The notes under the pieces are model-generated. The model was not told the origin of the DNA, ran no database searches, and worked only from the letters and a program-made list of their open reading frames with translations. A program made the position numbers and the translations under genes. Shown here in pieces: positions 52,225-60,161 of a DNA stretch of 64,000 bases. Origin of the DNA: Streptomyces sp. NBC_00154 (GTDB taxonomy: Bacteria > Actinomycetota > Actinomycetes > Streptomycetales > Streptomycetaceae); NCBI RefSeq assembly GCF_026342835.1, contig NZ_JAPEMI010000002.1, positions 124,001-188,000 of the forward strand, given 5' to 3'. Every line of letters starts with the position of its first letter. Position 1 is the stretch's first letter.

Positions 52225-52668
52225 CCCTGATCTTGCGTGGGAATGCCGGCCTTCAGGCCGGGCGGGAAACGCATCATGGGATTCGGAGCCGCGAAGCGGC
52301 GTACTACGCTGTGATCCTGCTTCGGCAGCGGTCAGGGCTTGGCCGTCATGAGACCCCGTGGGGTGAGATGAGAAGCCGCCTCGTTTACGAGGGGGAGGAG
52401 TCACGGTTCTCCCTTCGTCGCGATGCTGTGAACGCTAAGCGCGTGACGGTCGGGAGGCGATCAGGGAAAGGCGAATGGGTGGCCGACGGAGAGGCCCGCC
52501 TCATCGAAGCTGTGACCGGACGGCGATTTTGACCGTCCGTAACATGTGGCCCTGTCAGATCGACGAGTACGGGCGGAATGTGTCGGATCATCGGCCAGAT
52601 GCATCTGCCGCCCCAGGTCCTGGATCAGGACCCGGGGCGACGGACGTTCCACCGTCGGCTCGCGCCGT
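52225..52668. other. 444-bp gene-free region with several hairpins
   Basis: Beside the TnpB-type end described separately, this region holds CGGACGG/CCGTCCG (52517-52523, 52533-52539). It also has the palindrome CAGATGCATCTG (52596-52607), and GGTCCTG-GAT-CAGGACC (52616-52632). Frames through it lack ribosome sites and family likeness. The last hairpins may terminate the surface-protein transcript. Confidence 0.5.
52241..52404 (+). mobile_element. Possible orphan right end of an IS200/IS605 (TnpB) element
   Basis: A hairpin CCGGCC-TTCA-GGCCGG (52246-52261) follows GAATG. Farther on CCTCG-TTTA-CGAGG (52379-52392) runs straight into GGGAGGAGTCA. Stem-loops followed by a purine-rich GGGAGGAGTCA tail are typical of the 3' ends of TnpB-only elements in Streptomyces, where they also form the end of the guide-RNA scaffold. 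No tnpB or tnpA reading frame is present. Identification rests on pattern memory and is tentative. Confidence 0.35.
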
Positions 52669-53199
52669 TCAGTGGTGACGGCTCTCCTTCCGCCGGCGCA
52701 TCACGAAGACGGCGCCGGTGGTGGCGACCACTGCGAGTGCGGTAGCGCCGACGACCTCCGCGGAACTCATCCGGCCGATGCCGCCGAGGCCACCCTGCAC
52801 GCTGTGCCGCGCGATCGTCGTGGAGCCGGTGGGTGTGGGATTGCCGGCGGAGATCGTGAGGCGGATCTTCGCCATGGAGGTAGGGGACGTATTGCAGATG
52901 AACGTCACTTCATAGGCAGCGCCAGGTTTGGCATCCCAGTCGACCGTGGCCGCGGCGGTGCCCCCGCTGGGAATGGTGATGCTGTCGAAGACGCCCGAAC
53001 TGGCCGTCGCTGCTTTTGAGCACCCCCGGGCGGCCAGGGTGACCTGGCCGCCCGGCGCGACCACCGACGGGGCGACGATGGGTCGGGTCGCGCTGGGCGC
53101 CTCCTTCGACATCGCGGCATGCGCGGTCGCGGCCGGAGCGGTCAGAGCAAGAGCGGTGGCGCCGAGCAGGGCGACGGGTGCGACACCTATGGGGCGCAT
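52669..53199 (-). CDS. Secreted surface protein with C-terminal membrane anchor
   Basis: A 176-residue protein. The signal peptide (about 1-30, VALLGATALALTAPAATAHA) is followed by a beta-rich domain with two cysteines (AARGCSKAATAS, VTFICNTS). A C-terminal helix (VVGATALAVVATTGAVFVM) ends in RRRKESRHH. The layout (signal, exposed domain, hydrophobic span, basic tail) is that of a cell-wall or membrane-anchored protein often next to class F sortases. No LPxTG-like motif is evident. GGAGGA precedes ATG 53199. Confidence 0.75.
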   Translation of the reverse strand: MRPIGVAPVALLGATALALTAPAATAHAAMSKEAPSATRPIVAPSVVAPGGQVTLAARGCSKAATASSGVFDSITIPSGGTAAATVDWDAKPGAAYEVTFICNTSPTSMAKIRLTISAGNPTPTGSTTIARHSVQGGLGGIGRMSSAEVVGATALAVVATTGAVFVMRRRKESRHH

Positions 53200-53362
53200 G
53201 GTGATTCCTCCGAGTCCCCGAGGAGCAGCTGCGGAACGGTTTCCCACAAAGCGTCAGATATGCACCTCGATGGGAGAAACGCTAGAAGTGCCGCATATCA
53301 TGCGCGATCGGGGTCCGGCGAATGGGGCACGGGTGTCCCTCGGGCGGCGCACCGCCATGCCG

Positions 53363-54139
53363 TCAGGACGACGGCCCGCCCCCTGCGTTGGGGAACAGAT
53401 CCAGGAACGGCGCCGCTGTGGCGGAGATGCCGCGGCCGAACGGGGAGTCGAAGTCCCAGATCAGGAAGAGCAGGAAGGCGATGAGCACGCTGAACAGTCC
53501 GGCCAGCAGCAGCTCCCGGAACGTTCTGCGGATCTGCAGGGTGAAGATCAGTCCGACGGTCACCAGCGCCCCGGTGATCAGACCGAACCAGACGACGCCC
53601 GGCATGGTGGCGCCGGCACTCTGTCCGCGGGCGCTGCGTGCGTCGTCGGCCGCGGCGACCTGGTCGACCAGTGGCTGATAGGCCTGCCCCTCGTGGTCGG
53701 TCTTCGGCCGGTATTCGGTGACATCGGCACGTACCCGGCCGAGGAGTTCCGCGCCCCGGTCGGTGAGATCTCCGTGCTTGCTCATCGCCTGCCACTCGTC
53801 GTCGACGACATAGCTGACGTACGCGTCGATGTCGGCGCGGATCCGGGCACGCACCTCGGCCGGGTAGACCGAGGAGCGGACGTTCACCTCGTGCAGGGCC
53901 TGGGCCTCCTGGCGTACGTACTCCTGGGCGGCGCTGCGGCCCTCCCAGACGCCCGCGATGGCGAGGCCGAGCACGATCGCGTACACCACGCCGATCATCA
54001 TCGTCATGTACTCGATGACGTCAGGGGTTTCCGACGGATCGTCGTCCTCCGTGATCCGGCGGTTGTTGAGTACGGCGATGGTCAGTACGACGGCGCAGGC
54101 CGCGGCCATGGCGAGGGTGAGAACAAGCCATTCCGACAT
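53363..54139 (-). CDS. DUF4239-family membrane protein
   Basis: A 258-residue protein with two N-terminal helices (LVLTLAMAAACAVVLTIAVL; YMTMMIGVVYAIVLGLAIAG), a middle soluble helical region, and two C-terminal helices (VVWFGLITGALVTVGLIFTL; LLLAGLFSVLIAFLLFLIW). It matches the bestrophin-like DUF4239 family pattern; function unknown. It starts 16 bases after the proline-rich protein gene on the same strand, so they are probably one operon. Confidence 0.82.
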   Translation of the reverse strand: MSEWLVLTLAMAAACAVVLTIAVLNNRRITEDDDPSETPDVIEYMTMMIGVVYAIVLGLAIAGVWEGRSAAQEYVRQEAQALHEVNVRSSVYPAEVRARIRADIDAYVSYVVDDEWQAMSKHGDLTDRGAELLGRVRADVTEYRPKTDHEGQAYQPLVDQVAAADDARSARGQSAGATMPGVVWFGLITGALVTVGLIFTLQIRRTFRELLLAGLFSVLIAFLLFLIWDFDSPFGRGISATAAPFLDLFPNAGGGPSS

Positions 54140-54154
54140 GGGCTTCTCCGTGGG

Positions 54155-54661
54155 TCATCGGGAGCGGGGACGTAGCACGGCGACGGCGAACACCGCGGGG
54201 GCGGTGATCAGCAGGGTGAGAGTGACCAGGGAGGGACCGCGCTGCGGGACCTTGCGCGGCGGCCTGCGGTAGGCGGGTAGCGCCACCGGCCTGGGCGGGG
54301 GCGGCGTGGGGCGTGCGGAGGGCGGGGGCGGCGGAGGTGGCGGCGCGGGCTCCGGCTCCGGTGCGGGCGGTGGTGGCGGGGGAGGCGGAGGGGGCGGAGG
54401 GGGCGGAGGCGGAGGGGGCGGAGGGGGCGGAGGGGGCGGCGGCGGCGGTGGGGGCTCGGGCCGGGGAGTCGGCTTGGGCGCCGGGCCCGCCTGGCAGTGC
54501 CCGTCGCCCGTCGTGGCGACCGCCGCGTTCTCGCTGCCGTCCCCGATCGAGGCGTACGAACAGTTGTCGGCTGCCGCGGGTACCGGGGCGGCCAGGAGCC
54601 AGATGAGGGCGAGGGCTGCGGTGAGCCGCCCTACGAGTGATCCGTACACGACGGGGAGCAT
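54155..54661 (-). CDS. Exported proline-rich repeat protein
   Basis: About 168 residues. The signal peptide (AALALIWLLAAPVPAAA) is followed by a small domain with two cysteines (DNCSYASIGDG...GDGHC). Next comes an almost pure proline tract of more than 30 residues and a second Pro/Ala/Glu stretch. A C-terminal membrane helix with a basic end (VTLTLLITAPAVFAVAVL) closes it. The proline rod could span the cell wall and hold the small cysteine domain outward. The start is ATG 54661 or GTG 54652, neither with a strong ribosome site. I know no named family. Confidence 0.65.
   Translation of the reverse strand: MLPVVYGSLVGRLTAALALIWLLAAPVPAAADNCSYASIGDGSENAAVATTGDGHCQAGPAPKPTPRPEPPPPPPPPPPPPPPPPPPPPPPPPPPPPPPAPEPEPAPPPPPPPPSARPTPPPPRPVALPAYRRPPRKVPQRGPSLVTLTLLITAPAVFAVAVLRPRSR
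54378..54452. repeat. GGAGGC/GGGGGC hexamer tandem repeat
   Basis: An imperfect run of about twelve hexamer units encoding the poly-proline rod on the minus strand. All units are multiples of three or six, so slippage changes rod length without breaking the frame. It is likely to vary between isolates. Confidence 0.85.
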
Positions 54662-54853
54662 GTTCCGGCTGGTCGGACCACACGCGGACCGCGGCCAAGG
54701 TTCCCCTGATGGAGGGGACCTGGGGCGCTGGACGTTTGCGGCCCCGGAAAATTCTGCGGACGCATTGAACAAAGAAGCACCCGCCGCCCGTACCTAGGGC
54801 CATGAACGACGCGGACTTGCGTCGCAACTGGCGGAAGAATTACGGGAGTTGAC

Positions 54854-55831
54854 ATGAACACCTGGCGGAACGCCTCGCTCGCGGTGACCGCGGCGGCCCT
54901 GTTGGCGCTGACGACGGCGTGCGGTCAGGACAAGGGAACCGAGTCCCCCAACGGGCAGAACGTGGGCAATGCGAGCCCGGCCGGGCAGGCGGGCAGCGGC
55001 TACGACACGGACAGCGGGTACGGCTCCGACACCGGCTACGGCTCCGATTCCGAGGCACAGTCCGCCAAGTCGAAGCAGGCCGGACAGCTCGCGGTGTGGG
55101 ACAGCAAGAAGCTCGGCAAGGTGCTGACGGACAGCGAGGGATTCACGCTCTACCGCTTCGACAAGGACACCGCGAGTCCGCCGAAGTCGAATTGCGAAGG
55201 CGACTGCGCGAAGATCTGGCCGGTGGTGCCGGCGGGCAATGTCACGGCCGCCGCCGGTACCGATGATGCTCTGATCGGCAAGGTCACCCGCGCGGACGGC
55301 ACCCAGCAACTCACCATTGCGGGGTGGCCGATGTACCGGTACGCGAAGGACGCCAAGCCCGGCGACGCCAATGGGCAGGGTGTGGGAGGCACCTGGTTCG
55401 CCTCCGCTCCCGACGGCAAGAAGGCTGCGGTGAACGCCGACGGTCCTGTCAGTGGCGAGCAGGCCGATCTCGCGGGACTTTCGGTCCGCAAGGACCCGAA
55501 ACTCGGGAACATCGTTGTCGACAAGCGCGGCATGACGGTCTACCGGTTCAAGAAGGACAGCGCCTGGCCGATGAAGTCGGCCTGCACCGGGGCCTGCCTC
55601 TCGAAGTGGCCGGTTGTCGCCCCGTTGGCCAAGAATGATGTTTCGGGTGTCACCACCAAGGGATTTGTCACCTTCAATCGGCCCGACGGACTCAAGCAGC
55701 AGTCCATCGGCTGCTGGCCCATCTATACGTTCTCCGGTGATGCGAAGCCCGGTGACACCAACGGCCAAGGTGTCGGGGGCACATGGTACGCGGTGTCGCC
55801 CGACGCAAAGCTCGTGGGCGCCTCGAAGTAA
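54854..55831 (+). CDS. SCO0930-family lipoprotein with two heme-free secreted repeats
   Basis: A 325-residue exported lipoprotein (signal LAVTAAALLALTTACG with Cys23 as lipidation site). A Gly/Ser/Tyr/Asp linker with YGSDTGYGSD-type repeats follows. Then come two tandem copies of the PF03640 secreted repeat. Both copies share TLYRFDKDTASPPKSNCEGDC / TVYRFKKDSAWPMKSACTGAC and end GQGVGGTWFA / GQGVGGTWYA. Paired cysteines in each copy suggest disulfides. Possible electron-transfer or envelope role; not established. GGGAG precedes ATG 54854. A strong terminator follows. Confidence 0.9.
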   Translation: MNTWRNASLAVTAAALLALTTACGQDKGTESPNGQNVGNASPAGQAGSGYDTDSGYGSDTGYGSDSEAQSAKSKQAGQLAVWDSKKLGKVLTDSEGFTLYRFDKDTASPPKSNCEGDCAKIWPVVPAGNVTAAAGTDDALIGKVTRADGTQQLTIAGWPMYRYAKDAKPGDANGQGVGGTWFASAPDGKKAAVNADGPVSGEQADLAGLSVRKDPKLGNIVVDKRGMTVYRFKKDSAWPMKSACTGACLSKWPVVAPLAKNDVSGVTTKGFVTFNRPDGLKQQSIGCWPIYTFSGDAKPGDTNGQGVGGTWYAVSPDAKLVGASK

Positions 55832-55851
55832 CCCCACAACAGCCGTTCCGG

Positions 55852-55892
55852 ACCGGCCCGTCGCTGAATGTCACACTTAGCGACGGGCCGGT
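55852..55892 (+). terminator. Intrinsic terminator after the lipoprotein gene
   Basis: A perfect 14-bp stem ACCGGCCCGTCGCT / AGCGACGGGCCGGT (55852-55865, 55879-55892) with a 13-base loop, 20 bases after the stop. Confidence 0.85.
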
Positions 55893-56033
55893 TGCACATG
55901 CCACTGGTGTGTGACCAATAACGGACCGCTAATTTCCGTTTCCGCTCGCTCTCCTGGCGGTCGATCAGTAGCCTCTGGTCCACACTGACCATGAACATGG
56001 CCGGATCGCCGTGGCGACTTGTTGGAGACATCG

Positions 56034-56852
56034 ATGGAGCGTCCCGCCTGGGCACCCCAGGGCATTGACATTTCGGTGCCGAGCGTGTCACGCATGTATG
56101 ACTTCTATCTGGGCGGATCGCACAATTTCGAGGTGGACCGGGAAGCGGCCCGCAAGGCCATGGAGTTCATGCCGGGACTTCCCAAGATCATGCAGGCCAA
56201 TCGCGCCTTTATGCGCAGGGCCGTGCGTCACGCCGTGAGTGAGGGCATCACTCAGTTCCTCGACATAGGTTCCGGTATACCGACCTTCGGCAATGTCCAC
56301 GAAATCGCCCAGGCGGCCGACCCCGAGGCCCGAGTCGCGTACGTCGACCACGACCCCGTTGCGGTCGCGCACAGCCAGGCCGTACTCGAGGGCAACGACC
56401 GGGCGGTGATCGTCACCGCCGATCTGCGGCGCCCGCAGGAGATCCTGAAGAGCCGCGAGATCACCGAACTCCTCGATATGGACCGTCCGGTGGCGCTGCT
56501 CCTCGTAGCCGTCCTCCACTTCATCGAGGACGCCGACGACCCGCAGGCGGCCGTCGCCGAACTGTGCGAGGGGCTCGCGCCCGGCAGCCTCATCATCATC
56601 ACCCACGCCTCGTACGAGGGCATTCCGCTCACCCAGGAGGAGGCGGGGGGTGCGGTCGGCGTCTACCGGAACATCCGTAACCCGCTGATCATGCGATCGC
56701 GCGACGAGGTCGTCAGGTTCTTCGACGGTTACGAGATGGTCGAGCCCGGTCTCGTGGCGATGCCGGAGTGGCGTCCCGACACCTCCGTGGCGCAGGAGCA
56801 GGAAGACCCGTATGCGTTCTCGGGCTTCGCCGGAGTGGGACGCAAGGCGTGA
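56034..56852 (+). CDS. DUF574-family SAM-dependent methyltransferase
   Basis: A 272-residue protein of the actinobacterial DUF574 / S-adenosyl-methyltransferase group: ISVPSVSRMYDFYLGGSHNF, FLDIGSGIPTFGNVHEIAQ (SAM motif I), VAYVDHDPVAVAHSQAVL and PGSLIIITHAS. Substrates of the family are unknown. ATG 56034 has GGAG seven bases upstream; a TTG at 56019 is less likely. Its stop overlaps the start of rmdA (GTGA), so the methyltransferase and the c-di-GMP enzyme are translated together. Confidence 0.9.
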   Translation: MERPAWAPQGIDISVPSVSRMYDFYLGGSHNFEVDREAARKAMEFMPGLPKIMQANRAFMRRAVRHAVSEGITQFLDIGSGIPTFGNVHEIAQAADPEARVAYVDHDPVAVAHSQAVLEGNDRAVIVTADLRRPQEILKSREITELLDMDRPVALLLVAVLHFIEDADDPQAAVAELCEGLAPGSLIIITHASYEGIPLTQEEAGGAVGVYRNIRNPLIMRSRDEVVRFFDGYEMVEPGLVAMPEWRPDTSVAQEQEDPYAFSGFAGVGRKA

Positions 56853-59023
56853 GCATTCCCGCCCAGGCGTCCGACGCACCGGACGCGGAGCCCGACGGTC
56901 CCGAGGACCGGCTCCGAAGATTCGCGACGATCTGGAGCCGGGCCACCTTCCCGTCGACGGCCACCTCCATGACCCGTCCGGAGTTCGAGCAACACCTGCT
57001 GCCGCTGGCCCGCAGACTGAGTGACATCCTGCACGCCCGGCCCTTCGAAGCGGCGGCCGCGAACAAGGTGGGGGCCGCGCTCGTCGACGCGCACTGCACG
57101 GACCCGGAGGTGCTCAGCTCCACGCTCGGCGTCGTCGACTCGTACCTGGTGCTCTACTGCGGCGGCAATGGCCCGGTGGCGCTGTCGACCGAGGACAGCC
57201 GGGCCCGCTGCGCCCGGATGCAGCACGCCCTCGCGGGCGGCTTCACCCAGGCGCTGCGCGAACGGACCCTTGCCGAGCAGGAGGCCATCGCCCGCTCGGC
57301 GCTGACCGCCCGCTCCAACGCCGAACAGGCCCTGCACGCCACGGAGGCGCGCTTCCGTGCCGTCTTCAAGGACGCCGCCATCGGCATCGGGATCGCGGAC
57401 CTGGAAGGCAATGTGCTGGAGGTCAACGACACCCTGACCCGGATGTTCGGCGGTCTCGACCACCATGTCCGCAGCCACAAGGTCAACGAGTGGGTCCACC
57501 CCGAGGACTCGCCGTACGTGTGGAAGTACTACGACGAGCTGGTACGCGGCGAGCGCGAGCACTACCGGGTGGAGAAGCCGTTCTACCGCAACGACGGCAC
57601 CGTGCTGTGGACCAACCTCACGGTGTCGCTGCTCCGCGACTCCGAGGGACGGCCGGAGTACCAGCTGGCGCTGATGGAGGACACCACGGAGCGCCGGCTG
57701 CTCAATCTGCGACTGCGCTACGAGGCCACCCACGACGCGCTCACCGGGCTGCCCAACCGGACGCTGTTCTTCGAGCGGCTGGAGAAGGCGCTGTCCGCCG
57801 CCGACGGCAGCCGCTTCGGGCTCTGCTACCTCGACCTCGACGGTTTCAAGGCGATCAACGACAGCCTGGGCCACGCGGCGGGGGACCGGCTGCTCGTCGA
57901 GGTCGCCGACCGGCTGCAGAGCTGTGCGACCGCGCCGGGGGAAATGGTGGCGCGGCTCGGCGGTGACGAGTTCGTGGCACTGACCACCGGGCCCGGCACC
58001 GAGGAGGAGGTCGACGAGCTGGCCGGCCGGATCCTCGGCGTACTCGCCGGCCCGATCCGGCTCGACGGTCGGGAACTGACGGTGCGTGGCTCCATCGGCG
58101 TCGTCGAGGGACCGGCGGGCGAACGCACCGCTGCCGAAGTGCTGCGCAGCGCCGACATCACGATGTACCGGGCCAAGTCGGCGGGCGGCAACCGTTTCGA
58201 GCTCGCCGACGCCGAGGCGGACGCCCGCGCCATCACCCGGCACGGGCTCACCACCGCACTGCCCGCCGCCCTGGAACGCGGGGAGTTCTTCATTGAGTAC
58301 CAGCCGCTCGTGCATCTCGGTGACGGTACGGTGCACGGTGCGGAGGCCCTGGTGCGCTGGTGCCACCCGCAGCACGGGGTACTCGGCCCGGACCGGTTCA
58401 TCCCGCTCGCCGAGCACACCGGGCTGATCGTGCCGCTCGGGCGCTGGGTGCTGGAGGAGTCCGTACGGCAGGCCAAGTTCTGGCAGGAGCGGCACAGCGA
58501 CGGCGGCCCGCTGCGGATCAACGTCAACCTGTCGCCGACCCAGCTGCACCACCCGCAACTGGTTGCCGAGACGGTCGATGTCCTGGAGCGTTCGGGCCTG
58601 GAGCCGGGGGCGCTCTGCCTGGAGGTCACCGAGTCCGCGCTCATCGGGGCGGACGACGATCTGCTGAAGCCGCTGCGCCAACTGGCCGAAATGGGCGTCG
58701 ACATAGCGCTCGACGACTTCGGCACGGGGTACTCGAACCTGGCGAATCTGCGCCGGCTGCCGGTGAGCGTGCTCAAGCTGGATCGTTCCTTCACCCAGGG
58801 CATGCAGCAGCATCCGGCGGACCCGGTCGACCTGAAGATCGTCGAGGGGATCGTGTCGCTGGCGCACAGCCTGGACCTGGCAGTGACGGTGGAGGGCGTG
58901 GAGACGGGCGCCCAGGCGGAGCAGCTGCGGAAGCTGGGCTGCGACACGGCGCAGGGGTGGTACTACGCGCGGCCCGGTGCGCCGGACCGGATCCACTCCT
59001 TGCTGCTGGCCGACGCGGTCTGA
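56849..59023 (+). CDS. rmdA: PAS-GGDEF-EAL c-di-GMP protein, RmdA ortholog
   Basis: A 724-residue c-di-GMP enzyme. The N-terminal helical region (1-160) leads to PAS (about 165-285; FRAVFKDAAIGIGIADLEG). GGDEF follows (about 290-450; RLGGDEF near residue 370) and then EAL (about 470-720; GAEALVRWCHP near 498, NLSPTQLHHP, DDFGTGYSNL, KLDRSF). Both active-site motifs are intact, so it may make and break c-di-GMP; RmdA of S. coelicolor (SCO0928) is a phosphodiesterase needed for normal development. Ortholog assignment rests on domain order and on lying between an SCO0930-type lipoprotein and sdh genes. GTG 56849 overlaps the upstream stop. Confidence 0.9.
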   Translation: MSIPAQASDAPDAEPDGPEDRLRRFATIWSRATFPSTATSMTRPEFEQHLLPLARRLSDILHARPFEAAAANKVGAALVDAHCTDPEVLSSTLGVVDSYLVLYCGGNGPVALSTEDSRARCARMQHALAGGFTQALRERTLAEQEAIARSALTARSNAEQALHATEARFRAVFKDAAIGIGIADLEGNVLEVNDTLTRMFGGLDHHVRSHKVNEWVHPEDSPYVWKYYDELVRGEREHYRVEKPFYRNDGTVLWTNLTVSLLRDSEGRPEYQLALMEDTTERRLLNLRLRYEATHDALTGLPNRTLFFERLEKALSAADGSRFGLCYLDLDGFKAINDSLGHAAGDRLLVEVADRLQSCATAPGEMVARLGGDEFVALTTGPGTEEEVDELAGRILGVLAGPIRLDGRELTVRGSIGVVEGPAGERTAAEVLRSADITMYRAKSAGGNRFELADAEADARAITRHGLTTALPAALERGEFFIEYQPLVHLGDGTVHGAEALVRWCHPQHGVLGPDRFIPLAEHTGLIVPLGRWVLEESVRQAKFWQERHSDGGPLRINVNLSPTQLHHPQLVAETVDVLERSGLEPGALCLEVTESALIGADDDLLKPLRQLAEMGVDIALDDFGTGYSNLANLRRLPVSVLKLDRSFTQGMQQHPADPVDLKIVEGIVSLAHSLDLAVTVEGVETGAQAEQLRKLGCDTAQGWYYARPGAPDRIHSLLLADAV

Positions 59024-59057
59024 ACGGGGAGACGGGGCACCGGTTCCGTCCTCAACC

Positions 59058-59086
59058 GCCGGACGGGCTTGATCACCCCGTCCGGC
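59058..59086. repeat. Dispersed Streptomyces intergenic repeat, probable terminator
   Basis: GCCGGACGGG (59058-59067) pairs with CCCGTCCGGC (59077-59086) around CTTGATCAC. The flank TCAACCGCCGGACGGGCTTGA is a unit repeated in intergenic regions of many Streptomyces genomes. A third inverse fragment, CAAGCCCGTC, follows near 59117. It lies between the convergent ends of rmdA and the LysR gene and can terminate both. Confidence 0.7.
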
Positions 59087-59151
59087 AACCGCCGGCGAAG
59101 GCCGGAACCAAGCCCGTCGGGCGCCCGCAGCCGAACACGGTCCGGGGGCAA

Positions 59152-60066
59152 TCAATCCCGTCCGGTGCGCTGATCCCGGTCCGGCCGGCTGGCCAGCAGC
59201 ACCTTCTGCAGCTCCCGCGCCGCCCGTGGCGGCGCCACGTCACTGCGGTGCGCCAGCGCGATGGTGCGCCGCAACCCCGGCGGGGCCAACGGCGTCGTCC
59301 GCAGATCGTGCCCCGCCCGCGTCGCCACCATGCTCGGCACCACCGCCACCCCGAGCCCCGCCCGTACGAACCCGAGCACCGCGTCCATCTCGCCGCCCTC
59401 CACCGTGAACGACGGCTCGAAGCCCTCCGCCCGGCAGGCAGCCACCGTCAGTTCCCGCAGGTCGTAGCCGTGCCGGAACATCACCAACGGCTCGCCCTCC
59501 AGATGCGCGATCCGTACGCTGCCGCCCCTCCCGGGCCGCGGAGCCTCCGCCGCCGACACCACCACCAGGTCCTCCTGGAGCAGCTCCACCGTCGTCAGCG
59601 CCGGAGACGCGGCAGGCAGCGGCAGCACCACAAGTGCGAGATCGAGCGCGCCGCGGGCCAGCTCCCGTACGAGGTCGTGCGAGCCGCCCTCCTCCAGCAG
59701 CAGTTGGATCCCCGGATGCCGGTCGTGGAAGGCACGCAGCACGTCGGGCAGCAGTCCTGTGCAGAGGCTCGGCGTCGCGCCGAGCCTGACCCGGCCCCGG
59801 CGCAGCTGGGCCAGCTCCTGCACCTCGTGGCGGGCGGTGTCGGCGTCCGCCAGGATCCGGCGGGCGAGCGGCAGCAGCGCCTCGCCCGCGTCGGTGAGCG
59901 TGATGTTGCCGCGGGCCCGGCTGAACAGTTCCGCTCCCAGCTCGTTCTCCAGGGCCCTGATCTGCTGGGAGAGCGACGGCTGGGAGACATGCACCTCCTC
60001 CGCGGCACGGGTGAAATGCCGCGCCTCGGCGACGGCCACGAAATACGTGAGCTGCTGGAATTGCAT
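59152..60066 (-). CDS. LysR-family regulator divergent from sdhC
   Basis: A 304-residue LysR protein. The winged helix (1-60) has MQFQQLTYFVAVAEARHFTRA and VSQPSLSQQIRALENELG. The effector domain (about 90-295) contains LGATPSLCTGLLPDVL and LGFVRAGLGVAVVPSMV. It is transcribed away from sdhCAB with a palindromic ATAGGC-CAT-GCCTAT box between, so it most likely controls both itself and the succinate dehydrogenase operon. Ligand unknown. Start ATG 60066. Confidence 0.93.
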   Translation of the reverse strand: MQFQQLTYFVAVAEARHFTRAAEEVHVSQPSLSQQIRALENELGAELFSRARGNITLTDAGEALLPLARRILADADTARHEVQELAQLRRGRVRLGATPSLCTGLLPDVLRAFHDRHPGIQLLLEEGGSHDLVRELARGALDLALVVLPLPAASPALTTVELLQEDLVVVSAAEAPRPGRGGSVRIAHLEGEPLVMFRHGYDLRELTVAACRAEGFEPSFTVEGGEMDAVLGFVRAGLGVAVVPSMVATRAGHDLRTTPLAPPGLRRTIALAHRSDVAPPRAARELQKVLLASRPDRDQRTGRD

Positions 60067-60087
60067 ACACGCAGCATAAACCTCGCG

Positions 60088-60102
60088 ATAGGCCATGCCT
60101 AT
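60088..60102. promoter_or_regulatory. LysR box between lysR and sdhC
   Basis: ATAGGC (60088-60093), CAT, GCCTAT (60097-60102) is a perfect dyad fitting the T-N11-A LysR pattern. It lies 22 bases upstream of the lysR start and about 35 bases upstream of the -10 of sdhC. An ATGGATATGAGCCAT dyad-like stretch follows at 60101-60115. Confidence 0.7.
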
Positions 60103-60123
60103 GGATATGAGCCATGCCATGTC

Positions 60124-60154
60124 TTGGACTGATGAGGCCCTTCCGTCCTAGCGT
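60124..60154 (+). promoter_or_regulatory. Predicted sdhC promoter giving a leaderless transcript
   Basis: TTGGAC (60124-60129) and TAGCGT (60149-60154), spacer 19, lie 7 bases before ATG 60162. Transcription would start at or next to the A of the start codon. No ribosome site exists before this ATG, which supports leaderless initiation. Confidence 0.55.
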
Positions 60155-60161
60155 CGTGTGC

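Noticed and set aside
52182..52532. Plus-strand frame of 116 codons through the gene-free region
   Set aside because: No ribosome site or family likeness; it runs over hairpins and the sortase start on the other strand.
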